A stretch of 64,000 nucleotides of DNA from Episyrphus balteatus (GCF_945859705.1 NC_079137.1:30499322-30563321), one strand, 5' to 3'; shown: positions 35,390-47,499, counted from the first letter of the stretch. Numbers and translations: made by a program. The notes: generated by a model not told the origin, from the letters alone.

Positions 35390-36213
35390 TAGAATGTTAA
35401 AGCTTTTTATTAATTTTAATTTTATCATTGATCTAAAAAGAATTGTTGAAAAAAAAGTTGATTTAAACGAAAACACATTTTTAAATGGTTTTAATCTCCA
35501 AATGATTGAATTGATTTTTGTATAACAAAGATCTGTTGGAATTTGATTTTTTGTATACAAAAATTTTGTATAAAAAAAATATTTAGTACGCCATTTTGAA
35601 GTAATTATTTTTTCAGATACTCAAACATTTTTCAAGTAAATTCATTAATCCGTTTTGATGAAATTTATTTTTCAAAATCAATTAAAATATTTTTTTAAAA
35701 ATCCAAAATTGACTTTTTTGAAAATTTGTCTTAATTCTTCAACTAAAGCTATACTAAAACGTTTATGCAGACAAATTTACGTTGAAATCCGATGATTTAC
35801 GAGAAATCAAGAAAACGGTTCTATGGCAGGTACATATGTTAATAACGGTGGAAACAATATTTTTTTTCATATAAGAAGTAGAAACTTTATATACATGTTA
35901 TTTTAAATCAAAATCGTTAGAGCCATTTTTGAAAAAAAAATAACTTTTTCTATTTTCGTCATTATGGCAAGTAGGTACCTACCGTTATTTTTGGTAATTA
36001 AAAGTAAAATTTCAATTTTGCCTCTAGGAAATCTTAAACTCATAAATACAAAGTTTTAAGAAAATCTCTCCAGTAGTTTAGGGTTTATACATTCAAGATA
36101 GATACAGACAGAATTGTGAGACCCACTTTTTTCGAATTCTCTATCATCGTAATGGCATGTCTCGCGTTCGATTTTTTTACGAATCCTAAACTTGCCCTAT
36201 AGTACCCATATCA
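35390..36213 (+). mobile_element. Family R repeat, copy 2 (5'-truncated)
   Basis: It shares the ordered R blocks: TACGCCATTTTGAAG, a TATGGCAGGTAC...AATAACGGT segment, AAAATCGTTAGAGCC, GACCCACTTTTTTCG, ATCGTAATGGCATG, ACGAATCCTAAACTTGCCC. The 5' TGCACGACTGG terminus is missing and the CAGACAGA run is short. Confidence 0.65.
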
Positions 36214-37764
36214 AGTACCCATAAGCAGGTTAATATTACAAGGATAGCACCAAACTCCACATCATACAATATATTTATCGACAGCGCAGTGTTAGTAACC
36301 ATGTGGCCCTTGTGTATTAAGATCCATTTGACTATTTATTTTGACATCGGGTTCCACACCCTGAGAAGAAACGGGTCCCCATATAATTGCATATTCACTT
36401 CCGTATTTTAATAATTTGAAATGATTTTGAGTTGTTTTGTTGTTGCGGAGGACGCCAACCGTTTCAAGAAATGGCTCCGAACATCCTTGCACCTCCACCA
36501 CCATATGAAAATGTTTTGTGCGCTGTTTTGTTGCTGCGAAGGTGGTAAAGAAAAAAGTGGTCACTGGGGTGTATACGTACACGCCAGTTAGTAGGCGTGT
36601 TTTGTAAAATATAGTATTCTGGCTTAGGTATCGGTCCGAAGACAGTATACATTCCTTATTTTAATTTATTTTTCAAATGTAACCCCTGTAAAACCTTCGA
36701 AAGAGACCAACACCAACGTTTGTAACACGCACTTTGTTTGACCTTAAGAGAAGTCTGAAAAAAACTAATTTAGATTTATTTAGTATATAACAGGTAATAT
36801 TTTAGCCTATTATCTCTTTTATTGTTAATAAACCAACAACCAACCATACAATTATAATTATTATAAACAAAAAAAAAAAGTTTAAAAAAATTGATTTTTT
36901 AAAAACAAGTTCTGTTTTATAAAAGTACAATCGCGTTTGCTACATCCCACACAAAAATTCTGATTATATCTTTTAACCAATCGAAAAAGTTGTCATGAAA
37001 CTTCTAAATGAAAAACCATGCCATTTACAAGCAAACAGTAAATAAGCAAACACTTTTCTGACTTCACGAATTTGTACCTATAATGATATTTTTTTGTAGA
37101 ATGTCAAAATGTCATAAATTTACCGAGTAAAAATTTTATGGAAAAAACCAACAATCTTGTATGGAAAAGGTGGCAATGTAAAAATTGTGTTTTAAAATAC
37201 ACTTCGCATCAACTGAATAAGCAAACATTTTTTTAAGGTTTCATCCAAGAAACGAGTAGAAGTGTATTTTGAATAGTGAATTTTATATGTAGAACTAAAA
37301 ATATTTATTTGTATTATTAAATTATTAAAAAATTGTATCGCATATATTATTATAAATAAATAAATAGTGGTTTATTTGAAATTTTGTAGTTGGCGTAAAA
37401 AGAAGATAAAACCATACAAAGCCAAGACCTTCAAATATTAAAATGTATTCGCACTTGCCAACAAATAATGCATGCATATATGTACATAATGTATGTACGA
37501 GTATGTTGAATTGGAATGTTTGTTATGAATTTTTATTAGCCACTTTTTTTTTTGTAGGTACCAAAAAATGAAAACGGGTCTTTGACATTGCTTTACAAAG
37601 CAGTGTAAGTATTGTGTACATAAGTAGTCTCATTAATAGTTATCTGAAATAAGGTTTTATGCCCCGTCTACACTCTGACTACTCAAGGTTCTTTTGCCAT
37701 AAAGAGCTCTTCATTTAACACCTAATCGACATGCTCGATGGTCACCACATGCGTTTCTGTAATA
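36214..37764. other. Intergenic with a less A+T-rich patch at 36290-36660
   Basis: The patch has an open minus-strand frame (36292-36582) but no recognisable motif or splice pattern. Two related GTTTTGTTGTTGCGGAGG / GTTTTGTTGCTGCGAAGG motifs suggest a diverged internal duplication. Its role is unknown. The remainder is featureless. Confidence 0.3.
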
Positions 37765-37919
37765 TCAATCTTTACCCGCATTCAATTGCTCGGCTCTGGT
37801 ATATCCACACTTTTCCCTGCGTTTTCTTATCGTATACGCGTCTGTCATTAAAGTTAATTTAACTTTAGGTTGTATAACATGAAACAAACGATTATGGAAA
37901 ACCAAAACAAAATACTTAC

Positions 37920-38115
37920 TGAAGAAGCCATCACCTGTCATCATGTATGATGATATATCGTAGAATTGGTGACAACAACGACGATGGCGACGCGATGCAA
38001 CATGAAGCAAGAATTGGTCCTGGTAGCTGCGAGACAATTTTTCATTGAATGATTGATAGATTGAGTGCAGATGGTGTAATAGTACACTCATTAAACTAGT
38101 GGCGCCGTTTTTATA
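37920..38115 (-). promoter_or_regulatory. Candidate minus-strand promoter and short first exon
   Basis: On the minus strand TATAAAAA (38115-38108) is followed about 195 bp later by CTTCTTCA|GTAAGTATT, a strong donor (exon end 37920). The intervening sequence is less A+T-rich and open, with a late ATGATGACAGGTGATGG that could start a peptide before the donor. No downstream partner exon is identified, so the gene is unknown and this may be chance. Confidence 0.3.
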
Positions 38116-38716
38116 GGAAGAGAAGCTTGAACAAAAGTGCCTCTGGTATATATGACAAAGTATGCATCGATCTCATGGATTCATTGGTTATGCATCAAAA
38201 TCGTTTGTTGGGAATGTTCCTAATGGTATCGTTTGGTTGTGTAACGCAATGAACTGGTTTACATCCCAGACGGGCCTACAGGCATGCGTTTAATGACATT
38301 TTTTGTTGTTGTTATTGTCGGCCTACGGCTAAGCCTATAGTGTTAGTTTCATAGTTCAGGTTGTCTTTGATCTGGACAATTGCACGTGCAACGTGCATAT
38401 CAAGCTGCATTCGTTTTCTGTTCATGGATCCATTGGTAGTTTGGTATTAGCGACAGAGACTGAAACAGGTTTTAACATTTAAGGTATGTTTACTTCTAAC
38501 AAGAATGCCTATAGGCGTGCGTGTAAAGTGAATGTGCCTTCGCAACGAATTGTTTGAAGCAGCCTCGATTTATTTGATAAATTTAAAATAGATATTTGTA
38601 ATTGATGTTAAGTATTACGAACATTAATTCATAGCAATTATTTTTATATATTATTCTAAGTGACACCTTGATAGTCACAGTAGATGAAATATTATAATTA
38701 TTATGTATATATAGTA
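38116..38716. other. Spacer, possible regulatory DNA
   Basis: Contains a GCACGTGCAACGTGC palindrome-like block near 38390. No gene. Confidence 0.3.
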
Positions 38717-40162
38717 GGGTGGTCGTTATTTTCCAAAAATTGGAATTTCTATGCTCCCAAGGGCTTATATGGTTGGAAATAAATAAAAAAAAATATTCCC
38801 CAAGTTTCAAGTCTCTAAATTAATTTTAACCCGTGCCGAAAAGCGGTTGAAGTTTCTTATGGGAATAACATGGGGTTTTTGACCTTGTCCCATCAAATTT
38901 AAATTCCAGCCAAACTATTCGTTCTAAAAATCTGAAACTTGGCAGACTTATACCTTATAGTTGTAGCAATCATGTGGATTTTTTTTCAGATTTTTAACTA
39001 TTATAGTTTCGGATATTGAGCTCGGTAAAGAAAACCATTTTTTTTCAGACTTTTTTCATTTTTTTTTTTTTCAAAAAAAAAAAAATTCCTTATTCGTTTA
39101 TGAGTAATTCCATGTGAAAAAAATTAGGAAAAATAAAATCTTGTTGTGTCATTTTTAACGGTTCCTTAGCTCAAAATATGAACTTCTGTATATAAATAAT
39201 CCCCAAAAAAAAATTAGCAAGTGAGTAGAATGAATTAATTCCCAATGTTTTTTTTTTGCATTTGTAGGGTGATATTTAGACCTTTCCAAAACCGTTATTA
39301 AAAATGAAATTAGTACTTTGTAAGCTGATCTATTACAAAAAAGGTGAAAAACACATTTTATTTTTTTTCTAAAAAACCCATTTTTTATTTTTTTTTTTCA
39401 AAACTATTTTTGAAGTAAAAAATTATGATCTTTTCAATAAAAATTGTTTCGTAATGATTTTTTCACTTTTAAGCTGTTTTTTTGCAATTTTTTATTTTGA
39501 TGATTCAAATTTGTACATAAAACGGCACGAGTACGATAACTTAGGCGACAAGAATTGATAACGGTATTTTGTAGAGGAGTTCAATACAATAATTTTTTAC
39601 TATGGGAGAGGGGGTCTATCTCAATTCGTTTACGCGGGAGGGGCATTTTTTTTAAATTTGACGTAAAACACTAAAAAAATTATTAAAAATCAACGGCAAC
39701 ACTTACAGTTATACAAGATTTTATGACATAGGTACTTTCCTATATTCTTTTCACATGGAATTACTCATAAACGAATAAGGAATTTATCATTTTTTTTTTT
39801 TTTTTTTTTTTGAAAAAAAAAATGAAAAAAGTCTGAAAAAAATGGTTTTCTTTAACGAGCTCAATATCCGAAACTATAATAGTTAAAAATCTGAAAAAAA
39901 TCCACATGATTGCTACAACTATAAGGTATAAGTCTGCCAAGTTTCAGAATTTTAGAATGAATAGTTTGGCTGGAATTTAAATTTGATGGGACAGGGTCAA
40001 AAACCCCATGTTATTCCCATAAGAAACTTCAACCGCTTTTCGGCACGGGTTAAAATTAATTTAGAGACTTGAAACTTGGGGAATATTTTTTTTTATTTAT
40101 TTCCAACCATATAAGCCCTTGGGAGCATAGAAATTCCAATTTTTGGAAAATAACGACCACCC
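38717..40162. mobile_element. 1.45-kb long-inverted-repeat element with TA target duplication
   Basis: The ends GGGTGGTCGTTATTTTCC and GGAAAATAACGACCACCC are perfect complements, each flanked by TA (38715-38716, 40163-40164). The arms continue inverted for about 400 bp (to about 39115 and from about 39745) with few mismatches, including CCCGTGCCGAAAAGCGG and ACTTGGCAGACTTATACC. The middle 600 bp is unique and T-rich, with no ORF. TA duplication fits Tc1/mariner-like transposition, but the family is not identified. Confidence 0.85.
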
Positions 40163-40519
40163 TAATATATAGGTAAGAATTTACAATTTTAAGGAATTCT
40201 AGTTATAGAATCGTTTCTATGGATAAGAAAATTAAAAATGCTCTGATAAAATTGAACTCCAATACTATAAAAAAACTAAATTTCTTTTAAAATTTCAAGA
40301 AATGCCTTGTTCTTCAAATGAAATAGGTATACTTACAAAGTTTCAATTTTTTTTTGGGACTGATAATTTGGGTTAAATGCTACTACAAAACATAATTCCG
40401 TAAGAAACTTCAGTTGCTTGATGAAACCTAAAATCTCTTTAGATCTTAAAACCTAAAATTTTGAGAGGAATTAAAAAAAAAATTTGAAAAACTGCTACTT
40501 GGCTCTCGCCTTGTTTGTA

Positions 40520-40600
40520 TACATATACTGTGGCGTATACGTAACATTTTTTTCTATTGAAAAATTTTATGTTAATATAAAATTTTTTCGTTAAATAGAA
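40520..40600 (+). repeat. Dispersed terminus CTGTGGCGTATACGTAAC
   Basis: CTGTGGCGTATACGTAACA followed by a T-run and TATTG(A)AAAAATTT. Related termini occur at about 480-530 (minus), 47500-47525 (minus, GTGTGGCGTATACGTAAC) and 57553-57585 (minus, CACTGTGGCGTATGTGTAAC). Probably one end of an uncharacterised repeat. Confidence 0.5.
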
Positions 40601-40625
40601 AAAAAATGTATTTAAATATGTTAAT

Positions 40626-41910
40626 AAATAAAATGCACGAATGGGTCGCACGAACTTGCTCTTGGAGTTAAAGTTGCTTAAATTTGTAAGACTTTTTATA
40701 TAGAAATTTGGAAAATGTAGGTACCAAGCATATAGCTAAAAAAAAAAAAATAAAATTCGTTTTCTTTTTTTAAATAAAATAAAATCTGAAATAAAATTGC
40801 CCTCCAAAACAAGTATGCAGTTTTGATTGTTATGTTAACATGCATTTTTAGAAAAAAAAATTTCAAAATCGTTAGAGCCGTTTTTTTTAAAACTAATTTT
40901 TTATAAATAATTTTTTGGAAAAAAAGTTTTAAAATAAAATTGGTATGCCATTTTGTAGAAAATTGATCAGCTCCCGTTTTTGAAATATTATCGTTAGAAA
41001 ATGCAAAAAAACGTTTTTTTGACTACTTCGGACCTTATTCTTTAAAATAAGAGAAATTGTTAGAAGATATTTAGTAACGGTTTCTATAAAAACTATTTTC
41101 CTTCTTTCAAGAACTTTTTTAATCTTTCCGATATCTTTGTTATTGTCCGAGATATCTTAAAATGAAGAAAGTGGCTTTGGCTTCATATATCATAAAGGAG
41201 ATAATGTCGTTATAAAATTTATGAAATATGAAAAAAACTGAGGATATCTCTGGAAGTAAAAAAGATATCCAAAAGATTTAAACAGATTTAAAAAGGTGGA
41301 AAAGAGTTCTTATAAAAACCGTTACTAAATATGCACAAACAATTTACCTTATATAAAAAATAAGGTCCGAAGTACTGCATTTTCTAACGGTAATATTTCA
41401 AAAACAGAAGCTGATTAATTTTTTCTGACTACGGATTCGAGTTCAGCACAACGAAAACCTTCAGAAAAGTATTTTTTTGTTCGGGCAACAAAAAAAAAGT
41501 TTAATTTTGTTAACCAGTGTAATGATTTTCAAAAAAAAAATTTTTCATTGAAAGATAGACCTTAGCTTAAAACTAGCATTTGAATTTTTTAAACAAAATC
41601 GTTGGAGCCGTTTTCGAGCCGTTATTTTTGGTCCAAAAAAATTAATTCCAAAAACCCCTCTGGAGAGTCGCCAAATAACGCTACATACCAAGTTTGACAT
41701 TAATCGGTGCATCCGTTTAGGCTGTAGTTACTGATACAGACAGACAGACAGACTGACAGACTGGTAGACTGACAGACTGACAGACAGACGGACTTCCGGG
41801 ACCCACTTTTTTGGCATTGTCTACCATCGTAATGTCATGGAAAAATGTTATCTCAACTTTTTTTTTGTACGAATGCATAACTTGATATATAGTACCTATA
41901 TCGCAAGTAA
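40626..41910 (+). mobile_element. Family R repeat, copy 3 (with an inverted-repeat insertion)
   Basis: Full-length by its termini (AAATGCACGAATGGGTCGC at the start, CCTATATCGCAAGTAA at the end), with the CAGACAGA run at 41740-41790. Relative to copies 1 and 4 it carries extra sequence at 40961-41423 that is itself an inverted repeat. Near 40725 it retains GTAGGTACCAAGCATATAGC, the unoccupied counterpart of the site where copy 4 is split. Confidence 0.75.
40961..41423. mobile_element. Inverted-repeat insertion inside family R copy 3
   Basis: Arms of about 130-150 bp are inverted: ATCAGCTCCCGTTTTTGAAA, TCGTTAGAAAATGC, TACTTCGGACCTTATT and TATTTAGTAACGGTTT recur complemented at about 41300-41423. 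The centre has two GATATCT-containing segments. It could be an insertion or a local inverted duplication of R sequence. Confidence 0.6.
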
Positions 41911-43476
41911 AAAAAGAAAAGAATATTAATTACAGCGGAAAGATACATCAACTTCAGTATAGTCAAACTATTTCAATTGAGTGAGAAAATTTGAGCATAT
42001 TTTCTCTGTTCAGTAATTTTGATAAATTGGCAAACGGTCATTCTTTATAAAGTTGTCTTTCCACATTATACAGTGTATATTGTATAGTCCTTAATATTAA
42101 TATACTAAAACATCTTTAATTGCATCACAATATTCCAACAACATGGATTGCTATACTTATACTCCATTCAATATGTAGTGTACCTAAATAAACGCGCAAT
42201 ATTTATTGTCGAAGTTGTTCGCATTTGTTGAAAATTTATAAACATAAAAAAGAAAATGTTTGCAGAATATAACAGAAATGGAATCAGTTTAATTTTTTGT
42301 AGGCCAAGAATTAATCTCAACCATCATTGCCCCTTACGCACGTTAACTTACCTCGAATGCACTCCAGCATCGATATCAATACATTTTCAAGTAAAATTTT
42401 ACTTCATAAAACAAATCACGTACATCGGTCGTTGAATACGACACCATTTGACCATTTTGACGTATGAACTAAAAGCCGCCACTCCACTCCATGCCACCGG
42501 TGTTCGTGTTCCAAAAGATAAGAGTTTCTTTGGCGCGTAAATAAAGTATAAGTATATAAAACCTTCAGAATTGCCCCCAACCCAGTCTTTATGGAATTCA
42601 ATTTTTATTTTGGTATAAACCATTGAAATATAAAATAGGCAAGTTATGGTCGTTAATTAGCACTAAAAATTGGCAATATATGCGATTGGTCAATGCAGCG
42701 CGGTTGCTAAATAAGTATTCTGATAAAAACTAATGAAGTAGTTTGTCTTAGACAACTTGGCTAAACTCAGATTTAGAAAGGCGGTCGACGACATTTAATC
42801 GTTCTTCAGAAATGTAAGGCTTTGATTTAATATAATAATGCAAGGAAGTTCAAATGTTTCTTATAAAACGTTTTTTTTTTTAATTTTTTTTTTTACAACC
42901 GTAGCCGTTTCTGAATATGTCTATTACACGAAGAAATCAGATATGTTGCAGTAACTGGTAAATGTCATAGTAACGAAATGTGAGTTTATATCACAGTAAC
43001 CATTTAATAATTCTGTTGTAAAATAATTTGTAGAGTTTGATATAATACAGACATTTAATTTTTTTAAATTTCAATTACCAAGTCTGTTTGTTCTGATTGT
43101 GCTACAATCATTGTGGGTAGAGTTGGACTAAAATCAACTCTGGTATTTTTTTATTTTTGACAGTGTTGAGCGATTTTTGTTCTAGTGCCAAGTTGCAAAA
43201 AAATGAACTTTTCACTCAAATTTTAATAAGATTTTCTCCATAAAAATATTAAGAAATCCTTATAAAAAAAACTTATTAATCGTTGCTTTTAATAAGATTT
43301 ATTTCCGAAGATTATCATTTTTATCAAACACATAACCAACTTAATTGATATAATAGAATATATCAATTTTTTGCTACAAAATTTCAGTGCGAAAAAAATT
43401 TAATTTTCCAATGTTTTTATACATATGTATGTACATATATAAAATTGTGCGAACTAATTTTTTGTATAAAGCCTAA
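41911..43476. other. Intergenic with a less A+T-rich patch at 42290-42700
   Basis: On the minus strand the patch contains a strong donor (CATTCGAG|GTAAGTTAAC, near 42352), so a non-coding exon is possible. On the plus strand a TATATAAAA occurs near 42553. No coding motif is seen. The remainder is unassigned. Confidence 0.3.
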
Positions 43477-45126
43477 TAGTAGGGGAGCCCAGGAAGGGAT
43501 TTCGCGCGTTACTCGAGCGCGTCAGAAAATCATATGGGGAGAAAGCTTGTACTCAGTAATGTACTCCTACCAAATATAAAAGCTTGATACAGTGGTCTGC
43601 GTTGTGGGCAGCCCGTCAGATTAGTAAAAAAAAAACGATCCTCGGAAATACTCGAGCGCGTCAGATTAAGAAATGGTAGGTTAAGTACATCTAGAAAAGT
43701 GTATATTTCAATAATCTGACAATTTGAGCGTGGCATAAGAAAATGGGAGAGGCACAAAGTTGTAAAAAAAAAACGTCACCTCGAAATACTCGAGCGCGAT
43801 TAACTTTTTTTTTATTCTGAAGGGAATTTTATCAGGAACACGAAAAACATATAATCTGACGGTTTTCATGGGGCAATATAGCCAAAATTATCGATAAAGC
43901 ATGAACGTACAGTAAAAAAAAAAAATACAATTTTTTGGTTCGTGTTGCTGAGTTTTTAACGTTTTTGTCGAAATATCTTAATTTTGTTTGTCTTATTTAC
44001 TTACACTTATTATGTGGATACGGATTGACTTAAAAAAATCTAAAGAATTCATTAAATTGGTCAAAGGGAATAAGCCCCAAAGGACGTTTTATATGGAATT
44101 TACTATCGGAGAATATCCAGTCCGGTCCAACACTCAAATTTTTGTATCGGAGTATAACGTGACATTCTTAACTTTATAGCAAAAGCCCCATCTTTAATAA
44201 ATATAGAAGCTCTGATCGTCTGGTCATTACGTAATGTTCTTAGATTTGGGGTATTTTTTCTTTCGTTAAAGACCAGACGAGCAAAACTTATGACTTTAGG
44301 TACGTTTACTTTTTAATAATATAATATCATACGAAAGAAAGATTATCAAGTAAGTATCATTACCACTTTTGCTTACAGAAACACGAGATGACGACAAAGT
44401 TGAACAAGTGGAAACCAACCTGGAAGACGAATCCAGTTATTATGAATATTAAATTATTATTGATTGACCTTTGTATATAATATGTATATAATGTAAATTT
44501 TGTATTACATCCAGTAGGTAATAACCAGAAGAAACGAAAAATATTGTTTTATTCAAAAACTGTCTAATTTTTTTTTAAATTGTCAGATTAGCAATACACC
44601 TTAACATAATTGTCAGATTATCATTTAGGGTGACTCCAACATCGAGCTGAACATACAGTAGAAAAATCTGACGCGCTCGAGTAACTTAAGTTAACAATAT
44701 TTTTTTACATTTTCAAAAATGATTTATAAGTGTAGGCCACGTCCAAATCGTCAGTTATTCAAATTGAACACTATTAGGAGTTCACTGAACGTACCCTCTC
44801 AAAATCTGACACACTCGAATAACTTTTTTTTTTTAATTTTGTCTACCGCTTTTTGTAGCCACCCACCACTGTCTTATCGTCAGATTAATATTTATCGGTT
44901 ATCACAAAGTCAATGCGAGTATACCCTATTAATATCTGACGCGCTCGAGTATTTCAATGTGGCAGTTTTTTTTTACATTTTCTTAACGTGTTTATAAGCT
45001 CTTATCCCCACTTAAATGGAAAACTTCCATATACTTTTTTTCGTTTAAGAACCTAATCTTCGCAATCCAATAGGTCCCCATGGCGCTCGAGTAACTGCAA
45101 ATTTAGCATCTCGGGCTCCCCTACTA
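43477..45126. mobile_element. 1.65-kb transposon with inverted ~138-bp subterminal repeat arrays, TAA target
   Basis: A perfect 14-bp inverted terminal repeat TAGTAGGGGAGCCC is flanked by TAA on both sides (43474-43476, 45127-45129). The left half carries TACTCGAGCGCGTCAGA or a close form at 43510, 43649 and 43787. The right half carries its complement at 44667, 44805, 44935 and 45082. Spacings are about 139, 138, 138, 130 and 147 bp. Between them AATCTGAC/GTCAGATTA half-motifs and poly(A)-ACG...CTCGAAA blocks recur, so these are degenerate tandem units pointing outward from both ends. The centre holds a possible spliced coding remnant (44270-44452). A TAA duplication is typical of PIF/Harbinger, but I see no DDE or Myb motif. 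Confidence 0.8.
43988..44452 (+). pseudogene. Possible coding remnant inside the 43477-45126 transposon
   Basis: An open stretch at 43988-44179 contains LKKSKEFIKLVKGNKPQRTF and TIGEYPVRSNTQIFVSEYN, protein-like composition. Further on, the segment ending ACTTTAG (44299) has a donor GTACGT, and 44379-44452 follows the acceptor TTTGCTTACAG. Joined, these read TRRAKLMTLETRDDDKVEQ and an acidic tail ending SSYYEY with stop at 44450-44452. The 79-nt intron is of normal fly size. How the first stretch joins the second is unclear and a stop intervenes. It may be the C-terminus of an accessory protein or transposase, or a captured host fragment; the family is not recognised. Confidence 0.35.
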
Positions 45127-47499
45127 TAAGAATAGTTCAAATTTATTTCTTCAAAAAAATCCTTGCTAACGCTCGCAATTTATATCAAACAACTTATCAC
45201 TCTTTGTACCAATTTAAACTGCCGCCGAATATTGGTCAATTTATATTCAGTACATTTTTAAATTCTTCTACGGTAAGCAGAGCTATTTTAAACTTTTAAC
45301 TAGGAATTTCTCCCCTAAAAAATACTTAAAAAGGAAATTGACAAGTTTTTCGCTTTGAAACAGTTCTAATGACCATTTGCTTTAACTAAATTAAGAATCG
45401 ACTGCAGTTACATACATATCTATAGTTGATAAAAAAGTTTTGTGATTCCTAAGGTAAAGTTCATAGTTACCTCATAGCGAGCATCGTTGTCTACAAAAAT
45501 TCGTAGAAATTTAGCTTTAGAAAAAATATTTATTTTATGAACGTAACAATTTTTCTTTCAATTAATTTTAACAAAATTCCGTATCAAACTCTTATTACAT
45601 ACTTTGTGAATAAAAAGACAAACAAAATATTTATACCCACTAAATTTTTAACAGCTGGCATATACCATATTAATAGACCTACAAATAATCAATTTTCTTT
45701 TTGAGATATCAACATTCAACAACCTCCTTAAATTGCTACCGTTAAAATCATTTCGACTGTAATTACTTGAACGTTGACCTATTTTTTGCTCTCATTTTCA
45801 ACCATGTCATGTTTAATTGATTGTCTCGAATTCGAATATTAAATGAATCCCCAAGTTTTTTTTTGCAAGAAGAAGTAAAAGTATTTACAAGAAGGTTTTT
45901 TTAATGTATTTTGAACACCTAAATAAAGATCATTCTGTTTAAGTCATTATAGGTACAAAAGTTGGATGAATTTCATCATCTTTTGACTACCATCAATCAT
46001 CATACATCATCACTTCTTATTAAGAAACTCATCATAACGTATTTTTCGACTTCATAACCATAATATGCCCTTGTTGAAGGTCGTTAATAAATTTATAAAC
46101 AATTTAAAAACCTGATCGTTTCAAAAAAAGATGAATAAAAAAAAGTTATTTACCTTTAGTATCTGACACAATCAGATAAATAAGAATCTGTTTGCTTTTT
46201 TTTAACTTATTGCAGCCATCCGAGACGAACTCCGTCAACTCCTAATAAATACAATTCGCATCATGGATTGCACTTTTTATAAAACTTTCACTTATTTGAA
46301 CGCCACCTATTCGGTTAGGTCAGTTTTATGACCAGCATCATCGTTCTGTCAACATTGCAGTTGGTTGCATTCCACTCGAATGATTCTCGCGTTGGCTTGC
46401 TTTGGAGTTGAGGTCTTCGGACCTTAAAAAGGCCGTTAACCGCTATATAAAATCTATTTGAATTTATGGAATGCATTCAATAATGTAACTAAAAAGAGAG
46501 CCTTATAGCAACGGTATTGAACGACCAAAATTTGTAGCCGTTGGTGTTGTACTTATCTACCTATAACCAACAAATTTAATTTTCTACACATGGTTGGGCC
46601 AATAAAACAAAAAGCAAAACCCTCTATCGAAGAAACTAACCTGGGAGGTAGCGTTGTAATTAAGCAGATAAGATACATAAAATGCATATACATTATAGGT
46701 CATACTAAAACAACGACCAAAATTATACTCTCTACATTAAAATTAAAATTAAAAAATATTTATCAAATATTTTAAGCCTTGTTTACTAACTAAATAATAA
46801 TTTTTTTTCATTCAATTATCTTAAGAAATGTGAAAGTTATCCACCATTTTGTAAATGTCGAGTAGTTTTTTGTCGTAGCACACTCAACCTTAATATTTAA
46901 TTATTAAGTTTTTAAAATTTCTAATATGTACCAATTTGTACCTACTTACAATTAATACACATACGAGCTTTAATACACATACGAGCAAGAATGTGTCAGT
47001 CGTTCGTTCCTGCAGTCCCTTTTTTTTAATAATAAAAAATAAGTAATCAAAGAGAATACTAAAATGTTAGTGGAATATTAAAAAAAAAACTCTTTTCTCG
47101 ATTTTTTTTTCAACGTTAACTGTTGAATTGAAGATTTTCGGATTATTTTTATTCGAAATTTAAGCGCCTTTATCTCGAAACAAGGTTCTGATATTTAAAT
47201 GTTTCCAATTCTGAGGTGACGTCATGTTTTTTAAAAATTTTGGAAATTGCAATAAAAGCTTCTTTTAAAAATTTAAAATCCTTTGAGTCAAAATAAAACC
47301 CAGAAATTCGGAAATTAAAAATATAGATCTATTGCAGGTTTGGTATTTTATTAGATCTAATTGATTATTTTAATGCTGCATAAAATATGCAAATTAAGAA
47401 TGGAATGATAATGCTCATCAAAATTCAAATCATATGATTAATTATTCAAATATAGAATACCTACATAAATTATAAACTGTTAAGGTTATTATTAACGTA
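45127..47499. other. Intergenic, with promoter-like DNA near 46240-46440
   Basis: TTATAAAAC at about 46277 is followed by GGTCAGTTTTATG and further CAGTT-type initiator-like motifs within a less A+T-rich patch. No exon can be attached. The remaining 2 kb is featureless. Confidence 0.3.

Noticed and set aside
36292..36582. 96-codon minus-strand open frame in a less A+T-rich patch
   Set aside because: No recognisable motif, a neighbouring frame is also open, and no splice sites fit; described only as a patch.
39780..39830. Long T/A runs near the inner arms of the foldback element as terminators or poly(A) tails
   Set aside because: They occur symmetrically on both arms of the inverted repeat and are part of the element.
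41740..41790. CAGACAGACAGA-type run as a CRISPR-like or functional microsatellite array
   Set aside because: It recurs at the same place in several family R copies and is part of that repeat; no spacers, and the genome is eukaryotic.
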